Assembly (NCBI RefSeq): GCF_020615385.1
Contig: NZ_JAJAVB010000027.1
Span: forward strand, 124,001 to 188,000
Reading direction: 5' to 3'
Length of the DNA: 64,000 bases
Source: Jiella soli
GTDB taxonomy: Bacteria; Pseudomonadota; Alphaproteobacteria; Rhizobiales; Rhizobiaceae
Shown one piece after another: positions 38,938 through 50,997 of the stretch. The notes below the pieces were generated by a model. That model did no database searches and was not told the DNA's origin. It saw nothing but the letters and a program-made list of their open reading frames with translations. A program made the translations under genes and the position numbers. The first letter of the stretch is position 1; each line of letters opens with the position of its first letter.

Positions 38938-39169
38938 CAGCCGCGGCGGGGAAAGCGTCGTGAAGATGATCTGCCGCAATAGCACTCGCTGCCATCACGT
39001 CTTCCCGCGTCAGCCGCGGATGTTCATGAAGCAGATCCTCCACGCTCCATCCAGCCGCAAGCCGGCGCAGGACGTGCTCCACCGTCAGCCGCGTTCCCTT
39101 TATCGTCGGCTTCCCGAACATGACCTCAGGATCCGTGACAATCCGGTCCCGATAGCTATCCGCTGGCAT
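38924..39169 (-). CDS. DUF433 family antitoxin
   Basis: An intact 81-residue protein with the DUF433 signature: YRDRIVTDPEVMFGKPTIKG, then VEHVLRRLAAGWSVEDLLHE and HPRLTREDVMAAS. DUF433 proteins are the usual antitoxin partners of DUF5615 PIN-like toxins. The toxin here is frameshifted, so this antitoxin may be an orphan. Its start overlaps the end of the small upstream frame (39156-39345) by 14 bases, so the three genes were one translational unit between gltB and gltD. Confidence 0.85.
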   Translation of the reverse strand: MPADSYRDRIVTDPEVMFGKPTIKGTRLTVEHVLRRLAAGWSVEDLLHEHPRLTREDVMAASAIAADHLHDAFPAAADAAE

Positions 39170-39345
39170 AATCTTCCTCCCAATCGGCGAACGGACCGAA
39201 CCACTCCAGCGCCTTCATGCCTTCCGGCACGCGGAAATGGATCGCCATCTCCCGACTCGCCCTCAATGATCGTGATGTCGTCCTCCTCAGAACGAAATCC
39301 CTGGGCGTAGAGGATCCGATCTTCGCCATTCCGCAGGATCTTCAT
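39156..39345 (-). pseudogene. Small conserved-looking gene heading the DUF433 module, probably frameshifted
   Basis: From ATG 39345 the frame starts MKILRNGEDRILYAQGFRSE and EDDITIIEGES, then turns Arg/Gly-rich. In another frame, overlapping and directly continuing, is MAIHFRVPEGMKALEWFGPF with ADWEEDYASG, ending at 39156 over the DUF433 start. Removing one G from the GGG at about 39251-39253 joins the two halves into one 62-residue acidic protein. The second half alone (ATG 39248) could still give a 30-residue peptide. I do not recognise the family, so coding status is inferred. Confidence 0.5.
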
Positions 39346-39419
39346 ATTCCGTTGGGCGGTGACAAGAGCCGTCGATTGCTCTCCTAAAACTCTACCACCG
39401 CACCACAGACGCGCCTCGC

Positions 39420-44141
<4,722 letters not shown>

Positions 44142-44581
44142 CGCGTCATCTCCCGTCGTGACGCCGCCCTTTTTCGCGGCCGCGCCAGTTGGCCCGGTCG
44201 GTCGCCTGCCGCTCAGCGTGGCGCGAAGCGAGACAGCACGACGTCCGGACATCGTCGTTTGCAGCCGCCTTTTGGCATGGCCGTTCCTGTCAGGATAGAA
44301 CCCGTCCGCCGCTTTTCGGCGCGCCGTACCGCGCCAGCCGGATCGTCCGCCTTGTTTTATGGCAGTATTACTGTCCTATCCGCGGCAATATGGCAGAAGT
44401 CCGGCAGCTCGGCAAGACCCGCCCGGTGTCGCATCCGGGCGGCGCCCGAAGTGAGGGTCGCACCGGCAGATCGTCCGCGGAATGCGGAGCCGAAGGCCTG
44501 CCAAGTGGTAACATTCCTTCGGACGCCGGCGAACCTTCGACCATACGCCTCGTCGAGGCGGTTCAAACGGAGGTACTGACC
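44142..44581. other. Divergent regulatory region between gltB and Met-rich protein gene
   Basis: About 440 bases without a supportable gene. The AT-richer core (44350-44400) should hold the promoters of both divergent genes and contains the perfect inverted repeat CAGTATTACTG (44363-44373). Confidence 0.5.
44363..44373. promoter_or_regulatory. Inverted repeat, possible operator
   Basis: CAGTATTACTG is a perfect 5-1-5 palindrome, extended as GGCAGTATTACTGTCC to near symmetry. It lies in the AT-richer core between two divergent genes. The regulator is unknown. Confidence 0.35.
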
Positions 44582-44971
44582 ATGCGCATGTCTCGGTTGA
44601 TCGTCGCGTCCGCAATCATCGCAGCGTTCGCCGTACCCGCCTTCGCGGAAGACACGATGAAGTCCGATGCGATGCAGTCGGATACCATGAAGTCCGATGC
44701 GATGTCGTCCGACGGCATGAAGTCCGACGCAACGCCGATGGAGGGCGGCGCGATGATGACGATGATGAAGGGCGGCGAAGTCCTCGCCATCATGCCGGAT
44801 AGCCATATGGGCACCAGCATGATGTCCGACGAAGACATGGCCGGCATGATGAAGATGGCCTCGCCCATGGACCACTGCATGTTGTTCATGACCGGCTCGG
44901 ACGGCAAGACGATGATGGTCGACACCTCGTCCGACGCCGCCATGCAGTCCTGCGAGAAGATCGCGAAGTAG
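44582..44971 (+). CDS. Exported Met-rich protein with MxxDx pentapeptide repeats
   Basis: A 129-residue protein with a signal peptide (about 1-22, ending AFAED). Five-residue repeats of the type M-K/Q/S-S-D-A/T/G follow (TMKSDAMQSDTMKSDAMSSD and onward). The rest is a Met-rich domain with MMTMMKGGEVLAIM, MMSDEDMAGMMKMASPMDHC and one more Cys near the end. It resembles the 'pentapeptide MXKDX repeat' proteins, with Ser instead of Lys in many units. Twenty-odd Met residues plus His/Cys suggest copper or oxidant handling, but this is inference. It stands alone. Confidence 0.7.
   Translation: MRMSRLIVASAIIAAFAVPAFAEDTMKSDAMQSDTMKSDAMSSDGMKSDATPMEGGAMMTMMKGGEVLAIMPDSHMGTSMMSDEDMAGMMKMASPMDHCMLFMTGSDGKTMMVDTSSDAAMQSCEKIAK
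44657..44731 (+). repeat. 15-base tandem repeats encoding the MxxDx units
   Basis: Five imperfect copies of a 15-base unit (atgaagtccgatgcg type) are in frame within the Met-rich protein gene. Copy-number change would not break the frame. Confidence 0.75.
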
Positions 44972-45122
44972 CGAGGATGCGGCGGGATCGCTGCCCTGGA
45001 GGCGGTCCCGTCCGCTGTTACCATGGACGCTTTGCGGCGAGGCATCAGCCAGCGCGAGGCGGGCGGGACGAAGCGTTGGGCCAGCTTGCCCTTTCCCGCA
45101 TCGCGGTATAGGCCTCTTGCCC

Positions 45123-46172
45123 ATGATCTTCGCGTCCGACAACTGGTCCGGGGCCCATCCGGCGATCAACGAAGCCCTTGGCAAGCATGGCGCCGGCATG
45201 GCCACCGCCTATGGCGCCAGCGATCTCGACAAGGCCGTTGAAAGGCGCTTCGACGAGATCTTCGAGCGCGAGGTCGCCGTCTTCTTCGTCGGCACCGGCA
45301 CGGCTGCCAATTCGCTGGCGCTCGCTTCGGTCAACCGGCCGGGCGGCGTGGTGCTCTGCCACCGCGAGGCGCATATCGTCGAGGACGAGTGCGGCGCGCC
45401 GGAATTCTTCACCCATGGCGCACGCCTCGCACCCGTGGACGGGCCGAACGGCCTGATCGACGCGGCGAACCTCAAGCGCGAGATCGCCCGCTTCAAGCCG
45501 GACCATGTCCATGCCGGGCAGCCCATGGCGGTCTCGATCAGCCAGCCCGGGGAAGCCGGTACGCTTTACGACGCCGAGGCGATCGAGGCGATCGCCGCGA
45601 TAGCCCATGGCCGTGGCCTGACGCTGCACATGGACGGCGCGCGCTTTGCCAACGGTCTCGTCGCGTCCGGCCTGACGCCGGCCGAGATGACATGGAAGCG
45701 CGGCGTCGACATCCTCTCCTTCGGCGCCACCAAGAACGGCTGCTGGTGCGCCGAGGCGATCGTCGTATTCGACCCCGCCAAGGCCTCGCAGTTCCCCTAT
45801 ATCCGCAAGCGCAGCGCCCAGCTCTTTTCAAAGACGCGTTTCGTCGCGGCCCAGTTCATGGCCTATTTCGAGGACGGGCTGTGGCTGGAGATGGCCGCCC
45901 ATTCGAATGCCATGGCCGATCGCCTGCGGGCGGGCCTCGCCGCAAGCGGCAACGCCCGCCAGGGCTGGCCGACGCGGTCGAACGAGATCTTCGCCGTTCT
46001 GAAGCAGCCGGTCGCCGCCGCACTGAGACAGGCAGGCGCGGTGTTCTACGACTGGAATGCGCCGCACGGCATGCCCGACCTTGTGGGGGAGGACGAGACG
46101 CTCGTCCGCCTCGTCACCAGCTGGTCGACGACCCCGGAGGATGTCGACCGCTTCTGCGAACGGCTCGGCTGA
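45123..46172 (+). CDS. Low-specificity threonine aldolase / beta-eliminating lyase family
   Basis: A 349-residue PLP enzyme. Seen: N-terminal FASDNWSGAHPAINEAL, VAVFFVGTGTAANSLAL (PLP phosphate region), the His stacking region CHREAHIVEDECGAPEFF, LHMDGARFANG and the PLP lysine in LSFGATKNGCWCAEAIV. Members split threonine or allo-threonine into glycine and acetaldehyde. ATG 45123 is preferred over the in-frame TTG at 45117. It converges with the sensor kinase gene. Confidence 0.9.
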   Translation: MIFASDNWSGAHPAINEALGKHGAGMATAYGASDLDKAVERRFDEIFEREVAVFFVGTGTAANSLALASVNRPGGVVLCHREAHIVEDECGAPEFFTHGARLAPVDGPNGLIDAANLKREIARFKPDHVHAGQPMAVSISQPGEAGTLYDAEAIEAIAAIAHGRGLTLHMDGARFANGLVASGLTPAEMTWKRGVDILSFGATKNGCWCAEAIVVFDPAKASQFPYIRKRSAQLFSKTRFVAAQFMAYFEDGLWLEMAAHSNAMADRLRAGLAASGNARQGWPTRSNEIFAVLKQPVAAALRQAGAVFYDWNAPHGMPDLVGEDETLVRLVTSWSTTPEDVDRFCERLG

Positions 46173-46221
46173 CGCCAGCTCCGCCGCCAGCGGGCCTCCG
46201 CTCGAACAGGCCGCGCGATGA

Positions 46222-47799
46222 TCAGCCGGCCTCGACGGCGTGCCGCGAACCGAGCGGCGTCGGCGAACGCGTCGGCAGGGTGATCTCGAAGCGCGCGCCG
46301 GGACCGTCGCGTTCGGCGAGCCGGATGCGGCCGCCATGCGCCTCGACGATCTCGGCGGCGATCGCAAGTCCCAGCCCCGTGCCGCCCGTGCGGACCGAGC
46401 CGCGAAACGCCTTGAAGAGGTTTTCACGCGCCCGCTCGGGAAGCCCCGGCCCGGTGTCCTCGACGGCGATCACCGTTTCCCCCGGCTCCAGAGCTTCCAT
46501 GCAGACTGCGATCCGCTTGATCACCGAAGCCTGGTCCGACCCCTCGCCCTGAAGAGCCTCGGCCGCATTGCGGCAGAGATTGAGGAGGACGCGGTGGAAC
46601 TGGTCCGGGTCGACCGCGATCTCGGCCTCTTCGGCAACGTGGTTCACGAGAACGATCCCCGCCTCGGGCGACACCGTCAACGAGGCGAAGACATCGTCGA
46701 CGAGCCGCCGCATCTGCACCTTGCGCCGCACCGGCGTGCTCTCCACCGCCCGGCCATAAGCCAGCACCGACTGGGTGTAGTGAAGCGCCCGGTCGAGGCT
46801 CTTCAGGAGAAGTGGGGTGAAGCGCTGCACGCGCGGATCGGGCACGCTCGCCAGGCGGTCGGAGATCATCTGCGCGGAGGCGAGGATGTTGCGCAGGTCG
46901 TGATTGATCTTGGAGACGGCGAGGCCGAGATCGGCGAGATGGCGCTGCTCGCGCAGCGTGTCGGCAAGCCTCCTCTGCATGCTCGCCAGTTCCGCCTCGG
47001 CCACGCCGATCTCGTCTTCGCGCTCGCTCGGCACGATGATCCGCCCGGAATCGGCCGGGTTCTCCCCGAACCGGATCATCGATGCGGTCATCGCCTGGAT
47101 CGGGCGGATCAGATAACGGCTGATCGCGCCGAAGACGAGCAGGGCTGCAAACAGCGCGATCGACAGGGACAGGATCAGGATGTTGCGCGAATAGATCAGC
47201 ATGGCGCGCTTCAAGGGGCGCTCCGACATCACCACCTCGGCGCCGATCGTCCCGTCGCCGACCGGACCGGTGATTCGCATGGTGCGATCGCCGCCAAACA
47301 GCAGCGTGTCGAAGGCGCCGGCGACCAGCATCAGCGGCCCGGCCTCGGCGAGGTCGACCCGGATCTGTGGAACGTCGACGGTTTCGGCCCGGGCCAGAAG
47401 CCGGGACGCGTCGCCCTCGTTGATCGCCACCAGATCGGCATTCAACGAGCTCAGAAGGCTCGCCTCCTGGTTCGGCCCGAGGACCGTGCTGCCTTCCGCG
47501 CTTAGTTGTTCGGACGCAAAGCCGGCGACGGCCGCCGTCTCGATCTTGGCCTCCAGCCAGTCGTGCCGGAACTTGGCGATCGAGGGCACGAAGATCAGCA
47601 CTTCGGCCAGCATCACGGCGAGCATGGTGATGACGAGCAGGCGGGTCGACAGGCGGCGGCGGACGACCGCTCCCGGCAGTTCCTCCCCCGCCGGCCGACG
47701 ATCCTCCCCTCGTGGCCTATCCACCTTTTCAAGCAAGCTGATGTCAGTCCCCGAAGGCTTTACGGCGCTCTCCTCTCCGGCCGGACTGGCGTCATCCAA
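46222..47799 (-). CDS. Membrane sensor histidine kinase
   Basis: A 525-residue kinase. A first membrane segment (about residues 50-72) is followed by a periplasmic sensor region of about 140 residues. Then come a second membrane segment (ILILSLSIALFAALLVFGAI), a HAMP domain (ISRYLIRPIQAMTASMIRFG), the H-box KINHDLRNILASAQ, the N-box LLNLCRNAAEAL, G1 EDTGPGLPE and G2 GGTGLGLAIA. No response regulator gene is adjacent. The first start is TTG 47799, overlapping the upstream oxidoreductase stop by 8 bases; a GTG about 75 bases later is possible. Confidence 0.9.
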   Translation of the reverse strand: MDDASPAGEESAVKPSGTDISLLEKVDRPRGEDRRPAGEELPGAVVRRRLSTRLLVITMLAVMLAEVLIFVPSIAKFRHDWLEAKIETAAVAGFASEQLSAEGSTVLGPNQEASLLSSLNADLVAINEGDASRLLARAETVDVPQIRVDLAEAGPLMLVAGAFDTLLFGGDRTMRITGPVGDGTIGAEVVMSERPLKRAMLIYSRNILILSLSIALFAALLVFGAISRYLIRPIQAMTASMIRFGENPADSGRIIVPSEREDEIGVAEAELASMQRRLADTLREQRHLADLGLAVSKINHDLRNILASAQMISDRLASVPDPRVQRFTPLLLKSLDRALHYTQSVLAYGRAVESTPVRRKVQMRRLVDDVFASLTVSPEAGIVLVNHVAEEAEIAVDPDQFHRVLLNLCRNAAEALQGEGSDQASVIKRIAVCMEALEPGETVIAVEDTGPGLPERARENLFKAFRGSVRTGGTGLGLAIAAEIVEAHGGRIRLAERDGPGARFEITLPTRSPTPLGSRHAVEAG

Positions 47800-49219
47800 A
47801 CCGGCTCAAAAGCGCGACGGCACGGCGAACGAATTTGCGCCGCGTATAGGGCTGGAAGTAGGAAGTCGCGGCGCGTTTGCCAATTTCAGAGAAGGTCGGA
47901 TAAGGCGAGACGAAGTCGCGGAGATCGGACAGCTTCAGCCCCTTGGCGACGGCCAGCGAGAACAGATTGGTCATCTCCCCCGCCGCGGCGCCCACAACGC
48001 CGGCGCCGATCAGCCGGCCCCGCTTTCCGATCAACAGCTTGACCATGCCCTCGGTCGTCCGTTCCGCCTGGGCGCGGTCGTTCTCGGCATAGGGCCAGCG
48101 CACGACGTCGACGGCCGTTCCCGCCGCCTTGGCCTCCGCCTCGGTCGGCCCGACCTGCCCGAGTTCGGGCTCGGTGAAGGTCACATGCGGCAATTGATCG
48201 CGGCGCTCGCGCACCGGCAGGCGGAACAGGAGCGCACGGATCACGAGCCCCGCCTGGTAATTGGCGGCATGGGTGAATTGCGGGCCACCGGTGATGTCGC
48301 CGACCGCATAGACCCGCTTGTTGCTGGTCCTCAGATTCGGCCCAACGTCGATGCCGCGCCGGTTACGGGAGATGCCGGCGGCCTCGAGCCCCAGGCCGGC
48401 AAGATTGGGGACCCGGCCGACCGCGACGAGGAGATGGCTGCCGGACAGCGTCTCGCGGGTTCCGGCCGCGTCCTCGACCACGATCTCCACGGCGCCGTCC
48501 TTCCCGGACACGTGGACCACATTGGCGCGTTCGCGGATCGCCACGCCTTCGCCGCGCAGCCGCGCGATCACCACCTCGGCGAGTTCCGGGTCGTCGCGGC
48601 CGAGCGCCCGCTCCGCCTCGACCACGGTGACGGCGCAGCCGAGCCGGCGGTGCGCCTGCGCGAGCTCGAGGCCGATCGGCCCGCCGCCGATGACGAGGAG
48701 ATGATCCGGCGCCTCACGCAGGTCGAAGATCGTCTCGTTGGTCAGATGCGGCGTCTCGGCGAGCCCCTCGATCGGCGGGACGAAGGGCGAGGATCCCGCG
48801 GCCACCACGAAGCGGCGCGCCCTGACCAGTCGCTCGCCGGCGGCGACGGTCCGCTCGTCGACGAAATGCGCGGCCGCCTTGATCACCGTCACGCCGAGAC
48901 CCTCGAAGCGCTCGACCGAATCATTCGGCGCGATCGCGGCGATCACGCCCTGGACGTGATCCTTCACCGCCGGAAAGTCGACGTCGGGCTGTCCCGCGCG
49001 GATTCCGAACCGCTCCGCCTCGCGGATCGCCGCAGCGTGCTTGCCGGCCGCAATCAGCGCCTTCGACGGCACGCAGCCATAGTTCAGGCAGTCGCCGCCC
49101 ATCCGGCCCCGCTCGATCAGCACCACGTCGACGCCGAAGGCCGCCGCCGCGGCCGCCGTCGTCAGTCCGCCCGAACCGGCGCCGATCACGCAGATGTCCG
49201 GCGTCAATATCTTCGGCAT
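47792..49219 (-). CDS. FAD-dependent pyridine nucleotide-disulfide oxidoreductase (dihydrolipoyl dehydrogenase/mercuric reductase-like)
   Basis: A 475-residue flavoenzyme. FAD site CVIGAGSGGLTTAAAAAAFG, redox-active disulfide GGDCLNYGCVPSKAL, NAD(P) site LLVIGGGPIGLELAQAHRRL and C-terminal dimerisation domain. The C-terminal His of the dihydrolipoyl dehydrogenase His-Glu pair is not present: the region reads VSPYPTFSE. The enzyme is therefore probably not a true lipoamide dehydrogenase. It sits 2 bases after the TVP38 gene and overlaps the kinase gene, a pairing with TVP38 seen in many bacteria. Confidence 0.88.
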   Translation of the reverse strand: MPKILTPDICVIGAGSGGLTTAAAAAAFGVDVVLIERGRMGGDCLNYGCVPSKALIAAGKHAAAIREAERFGIRAGQPDVDFPAVKDHVQGVIAAIAPNDSVERFEGLGVTVIKAAAHFVDERTVAAGERLVRARRFVVAAGSSPFVPPIEGLAETPHLTNETIFDLREAPDHLLVIGGGPIGLELAQAHRRLGCAVTVVEAERALGRDDPELAEVVIARLRGEGVAIRERANVVHVSGKDGAVEIVVEDAAGTRETLSGSHLLVAVGRVPNLAGLGLEAAGISRNRRGIDVGPNLRTSNKRVYAVGDITGGPQFTHAANYQAGLVIRALLFRLPVRERRDQLPHVTFTEPELGQVGPTEAEAKAAGTAVDVVRWPYAENDRAQAERTTEGMVKLLIGKRGRLIGAGVVGAAAGEMTNLFSLAVAKGLKLSDLRDFVSPYPTFSEIGKRAATSYFQPYTRRKFVRRAVALLSRFG

Positions 49220-49221
49220 TA

Positions 49222-49989
49222 TCAATGTCCCCCGATGTCGGCCGGGACGGCCCCCCGGCGGCGTCCGCGCAAGGCGGTCTTCTTCAGGATGAGGCCCAGA
49301 ACGGCAAGGGCGGCGAGGCCGAGAAGCGCGATCGTCATCTGCGGGGTGACGAGATCGGAAAGGGCGGGTTCCCCCTCGCCGATCTGCGCAAGCGTCTCGT
49401 CGAGGCCGCTTCCGAGAAAGGCGTAGACCATCGAGCCGGGAATGATGCCGAGAAAGGTCGTCACGACATAGGTCCCGATCCGGATGTCGAAGAAGGCCGG
49501 GGCGATGTTGACGACGAAGAAGGGCAGGACCGGCGTCAGTCTCAGGACCAGAAGGTAAGCGAAGGCGTCGTTGCGGAAGCCGGCCGCGAATCGTTCGAGC
49601 GCGCCGCCCGTCCGCCTGCGCAGAAGATCGGCGAAGGCGGAGCGCGCCGCCACGAACAGCGCCGTTGCGCCGATCGTCGCGCCGATGACGGTAAGGATCC
49701 CGCCGAGCCACCAGCCGAACAGGAACCCGCCGGCGACCGTGACCAGCGACGCCGCCGGGAACGAGACCGCGACGAGCACGGCATAGAGAATGACGAAGGC
49801 AAACGGCGCGGAGAGCCTATGCTCCGCGACGAAGGCCTTCAGCATCTCGCGGCTGTCCAGGAAGAGATCGAGGGAGAGATATTTCTGCAGGCCGGCCCCA
49901 TAGGCGAGCGCGAGCGCGCCCAACAGGACGGCGATCGGCATGTAGCGGCGCCATCGCACAGAAGGCGCCGACGAAGCAGGCAAATCCAT
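49222..49989 (-). CDS. TVP38/TMEM64 (SNARE-associated, DedA-like) membrane protein
   Basis: A 255-residue membrane protein with about six hydrophobic segments and the VTT-domain pattern SFPAASLVTVAGGFLFGWWLG, LRLTPVLPFFVVNIAPAFF and GIIPGSMVYAFLGSGL. Family members are proposed lipid scramblases or transporters. ATG 49989 is chosen because GGAGGGAAACGAG precedes it. A longer frame with ATG 50130 lacks a good ribosome site. It is the first gene of the operon with the flavoenzyme and the sensor kinase. Confidence 0.85.
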   Translation of the reverse strand: MDLPASSAPSVRWRRYMPIAVLLGALALAYGAGLQKYLSLDLFLDSREMLKAFVAEHRLSAPFAFVILYAVLVAVSFPAASLVTVAGGFLFGWWLGGILTVIGATIGATALFVAARSAFADLLRRRTGGALERFAAGFRNDAFAYLLVLRLTPVLPFFVVNIAPAFFDIRIGTYVVTTFLGIIPGSMVYAFLGSGLDETLAQIGEGEPALSDLVTPQMTIALLGLAALAVLGLILKKTALRGRRRGAVPADIGGH

Positions 49990-50297
49990 CTCGTTTCCCT
50001 CCGCCGAATCCGATCCCCGCGCAGCTGCCAAGGCGCGGGCGGGCGCCGTCGGTGCGGCCGGATCGGAGGGGTATACGCCCTCCGCGTCAAGTCCTTCACA
50101 CCCAGTTGAGGGCAGTGCGAGGTCGTTCATGTCGCCATTGCCTGTCCCTGAGATAGCGAGGCGGTATTCGGCGCGGGCGCCTTCGGTGTTACAAAGAGCC
50201 GGACTTGGCGGAACAACGCGGAAGACGGCTGGCCGCCGCACCTGCCCACTTGGATGGCAGGCGCGGTCACGAATGGCGAACGAACGGCCCCCGGTGA

Positions 50298-50327
50298 TTG
50301 ACTTTTGCCACTTCCCTTTCCTATAAG
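50298..50327 (+). promoter_or_regulatory. Sigma-70 promoter for rpmH-rnpA
   Basis: TTGACT (50298-50303), an 18-base spacer and TATAAG (50322-50327) form a near-consensus promoter about 115 bases before rpmH. It lies in the 450 bases between the divergent TVP38 and rpmH genes. I see no gene in that gap. Confidence 0.65.
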
Positions 50328-50443
50328 CGCCGCAGACGAGCGGGCGGCGTTCCGCGCGACGGTTGGCCGCGCGCAAGTGTTCGCGTCCGTTTTCCGATTT
50401 CGAAAGCATTGAAGGGTCCGTGCTCGCGCACGGAATGATCACG

Positions 50444-50578
50444 ATGAAGCGTACCTATCAGCCGTCGCGGCTCGTCCGCAAACGTCGTCATGGTTTCCGC
50501 GCCCGCATGGCGACCAAGGGCGGCCGCAAGGTCATCCAGGCTCGCCGCTCGCGCGGCCGCAAGCGCCTGTCGGCCTGA
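50444..50578 (+). CDS. rpmH: 50S ribosomal protein L34
   Basis: A 44-residue canonical L34: [20 protein letters not shown] and a basic C-terminus ending [11 protein letters not shown]. It is followed 30 bases later by rnpA and then yidC, the conserved bacterial order. Confidence 0.98.
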   Translation: MKRTYQPSRLVRKRRHGFRARMATKGGRKVIQARRSRGRKRLSA

Positions 50579-50607
50579 TCGGAATCGGGGTCCGACGATC
50601 GCCTGCG

Positions 50608-50997
50608 ATGGCCGTCGGAAGACTCAGGAAGCGCGCGGAGTTTCTCGCTGCGCGGAAGGGCCGTCGCTTGAACGGCCCGTTTTTCTTTATCGAGGCGCTC
50701 GAACGGGGCGACGACGGGCCGCCGCGGGTCGGCCTGACCGTCACCCGCAAGGTCGGCAATGCCGTGGTGCGCAACCGCATCCGGCGACGGCTTCGTGAAG
50801 CCATTCGCCTCCACGCGGAGGCTGACATGGCGCCCGGCCTCGACTATGTGATCGTCGCACGCCGCGATGTGTTCGACATGCCGTTCGAAACGCTGATAGC
50901 CGAGTTGTCGCGCCGGGTGTCGCGCGCTCGTCGGCCGGCGGGCGATCAGGATGGCAGAAAGCGGCGCCCGCAGGAGCGCCGATCGGGGTCTGACTGA
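50608..50997 (+). CDS. rnpA: Ribonuclease P protein component
   Basis: A 129-residue basic protein subunit of RNase P, which matures tRNA 5' ends. The hallmark helix [20 protein letters not shown] is present, preceded by [15 protein letters not shown] and [10 protein letters not shown]. yidC begins one base inside its stop codon (TGATG), so the genes are coupled. Confidence 0.97.
   Translation: MAVGRLRKRAEFLAARKGRRLNGPFFFIEALERGDDGPPRVGLTVTRKVGNAVVRNRIRRRLREAIRLHAEADMAPGLDYVIVARRDVFDMPFETLIAELSRRVSRARRPAGDQDGRKRRPQERRSGSD

Noticed and set aside
25012-39345. Sequencing or assembly error as the cause of all toxin-antitoxin lesions
   Set aside because: Long core genes over the same interval are intact, and one lesion is a substitution rather than an indel. 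It cannot be fully excluded without reads.
50131-50297. N-terminal extension of the TVP38 gene to starts at 50130 or beyond
   Set aside because: The added residues are non-hydrophobic with no ribosome site, whereas ATG 49989 has a good GGAGGG site and gives the normal family length.
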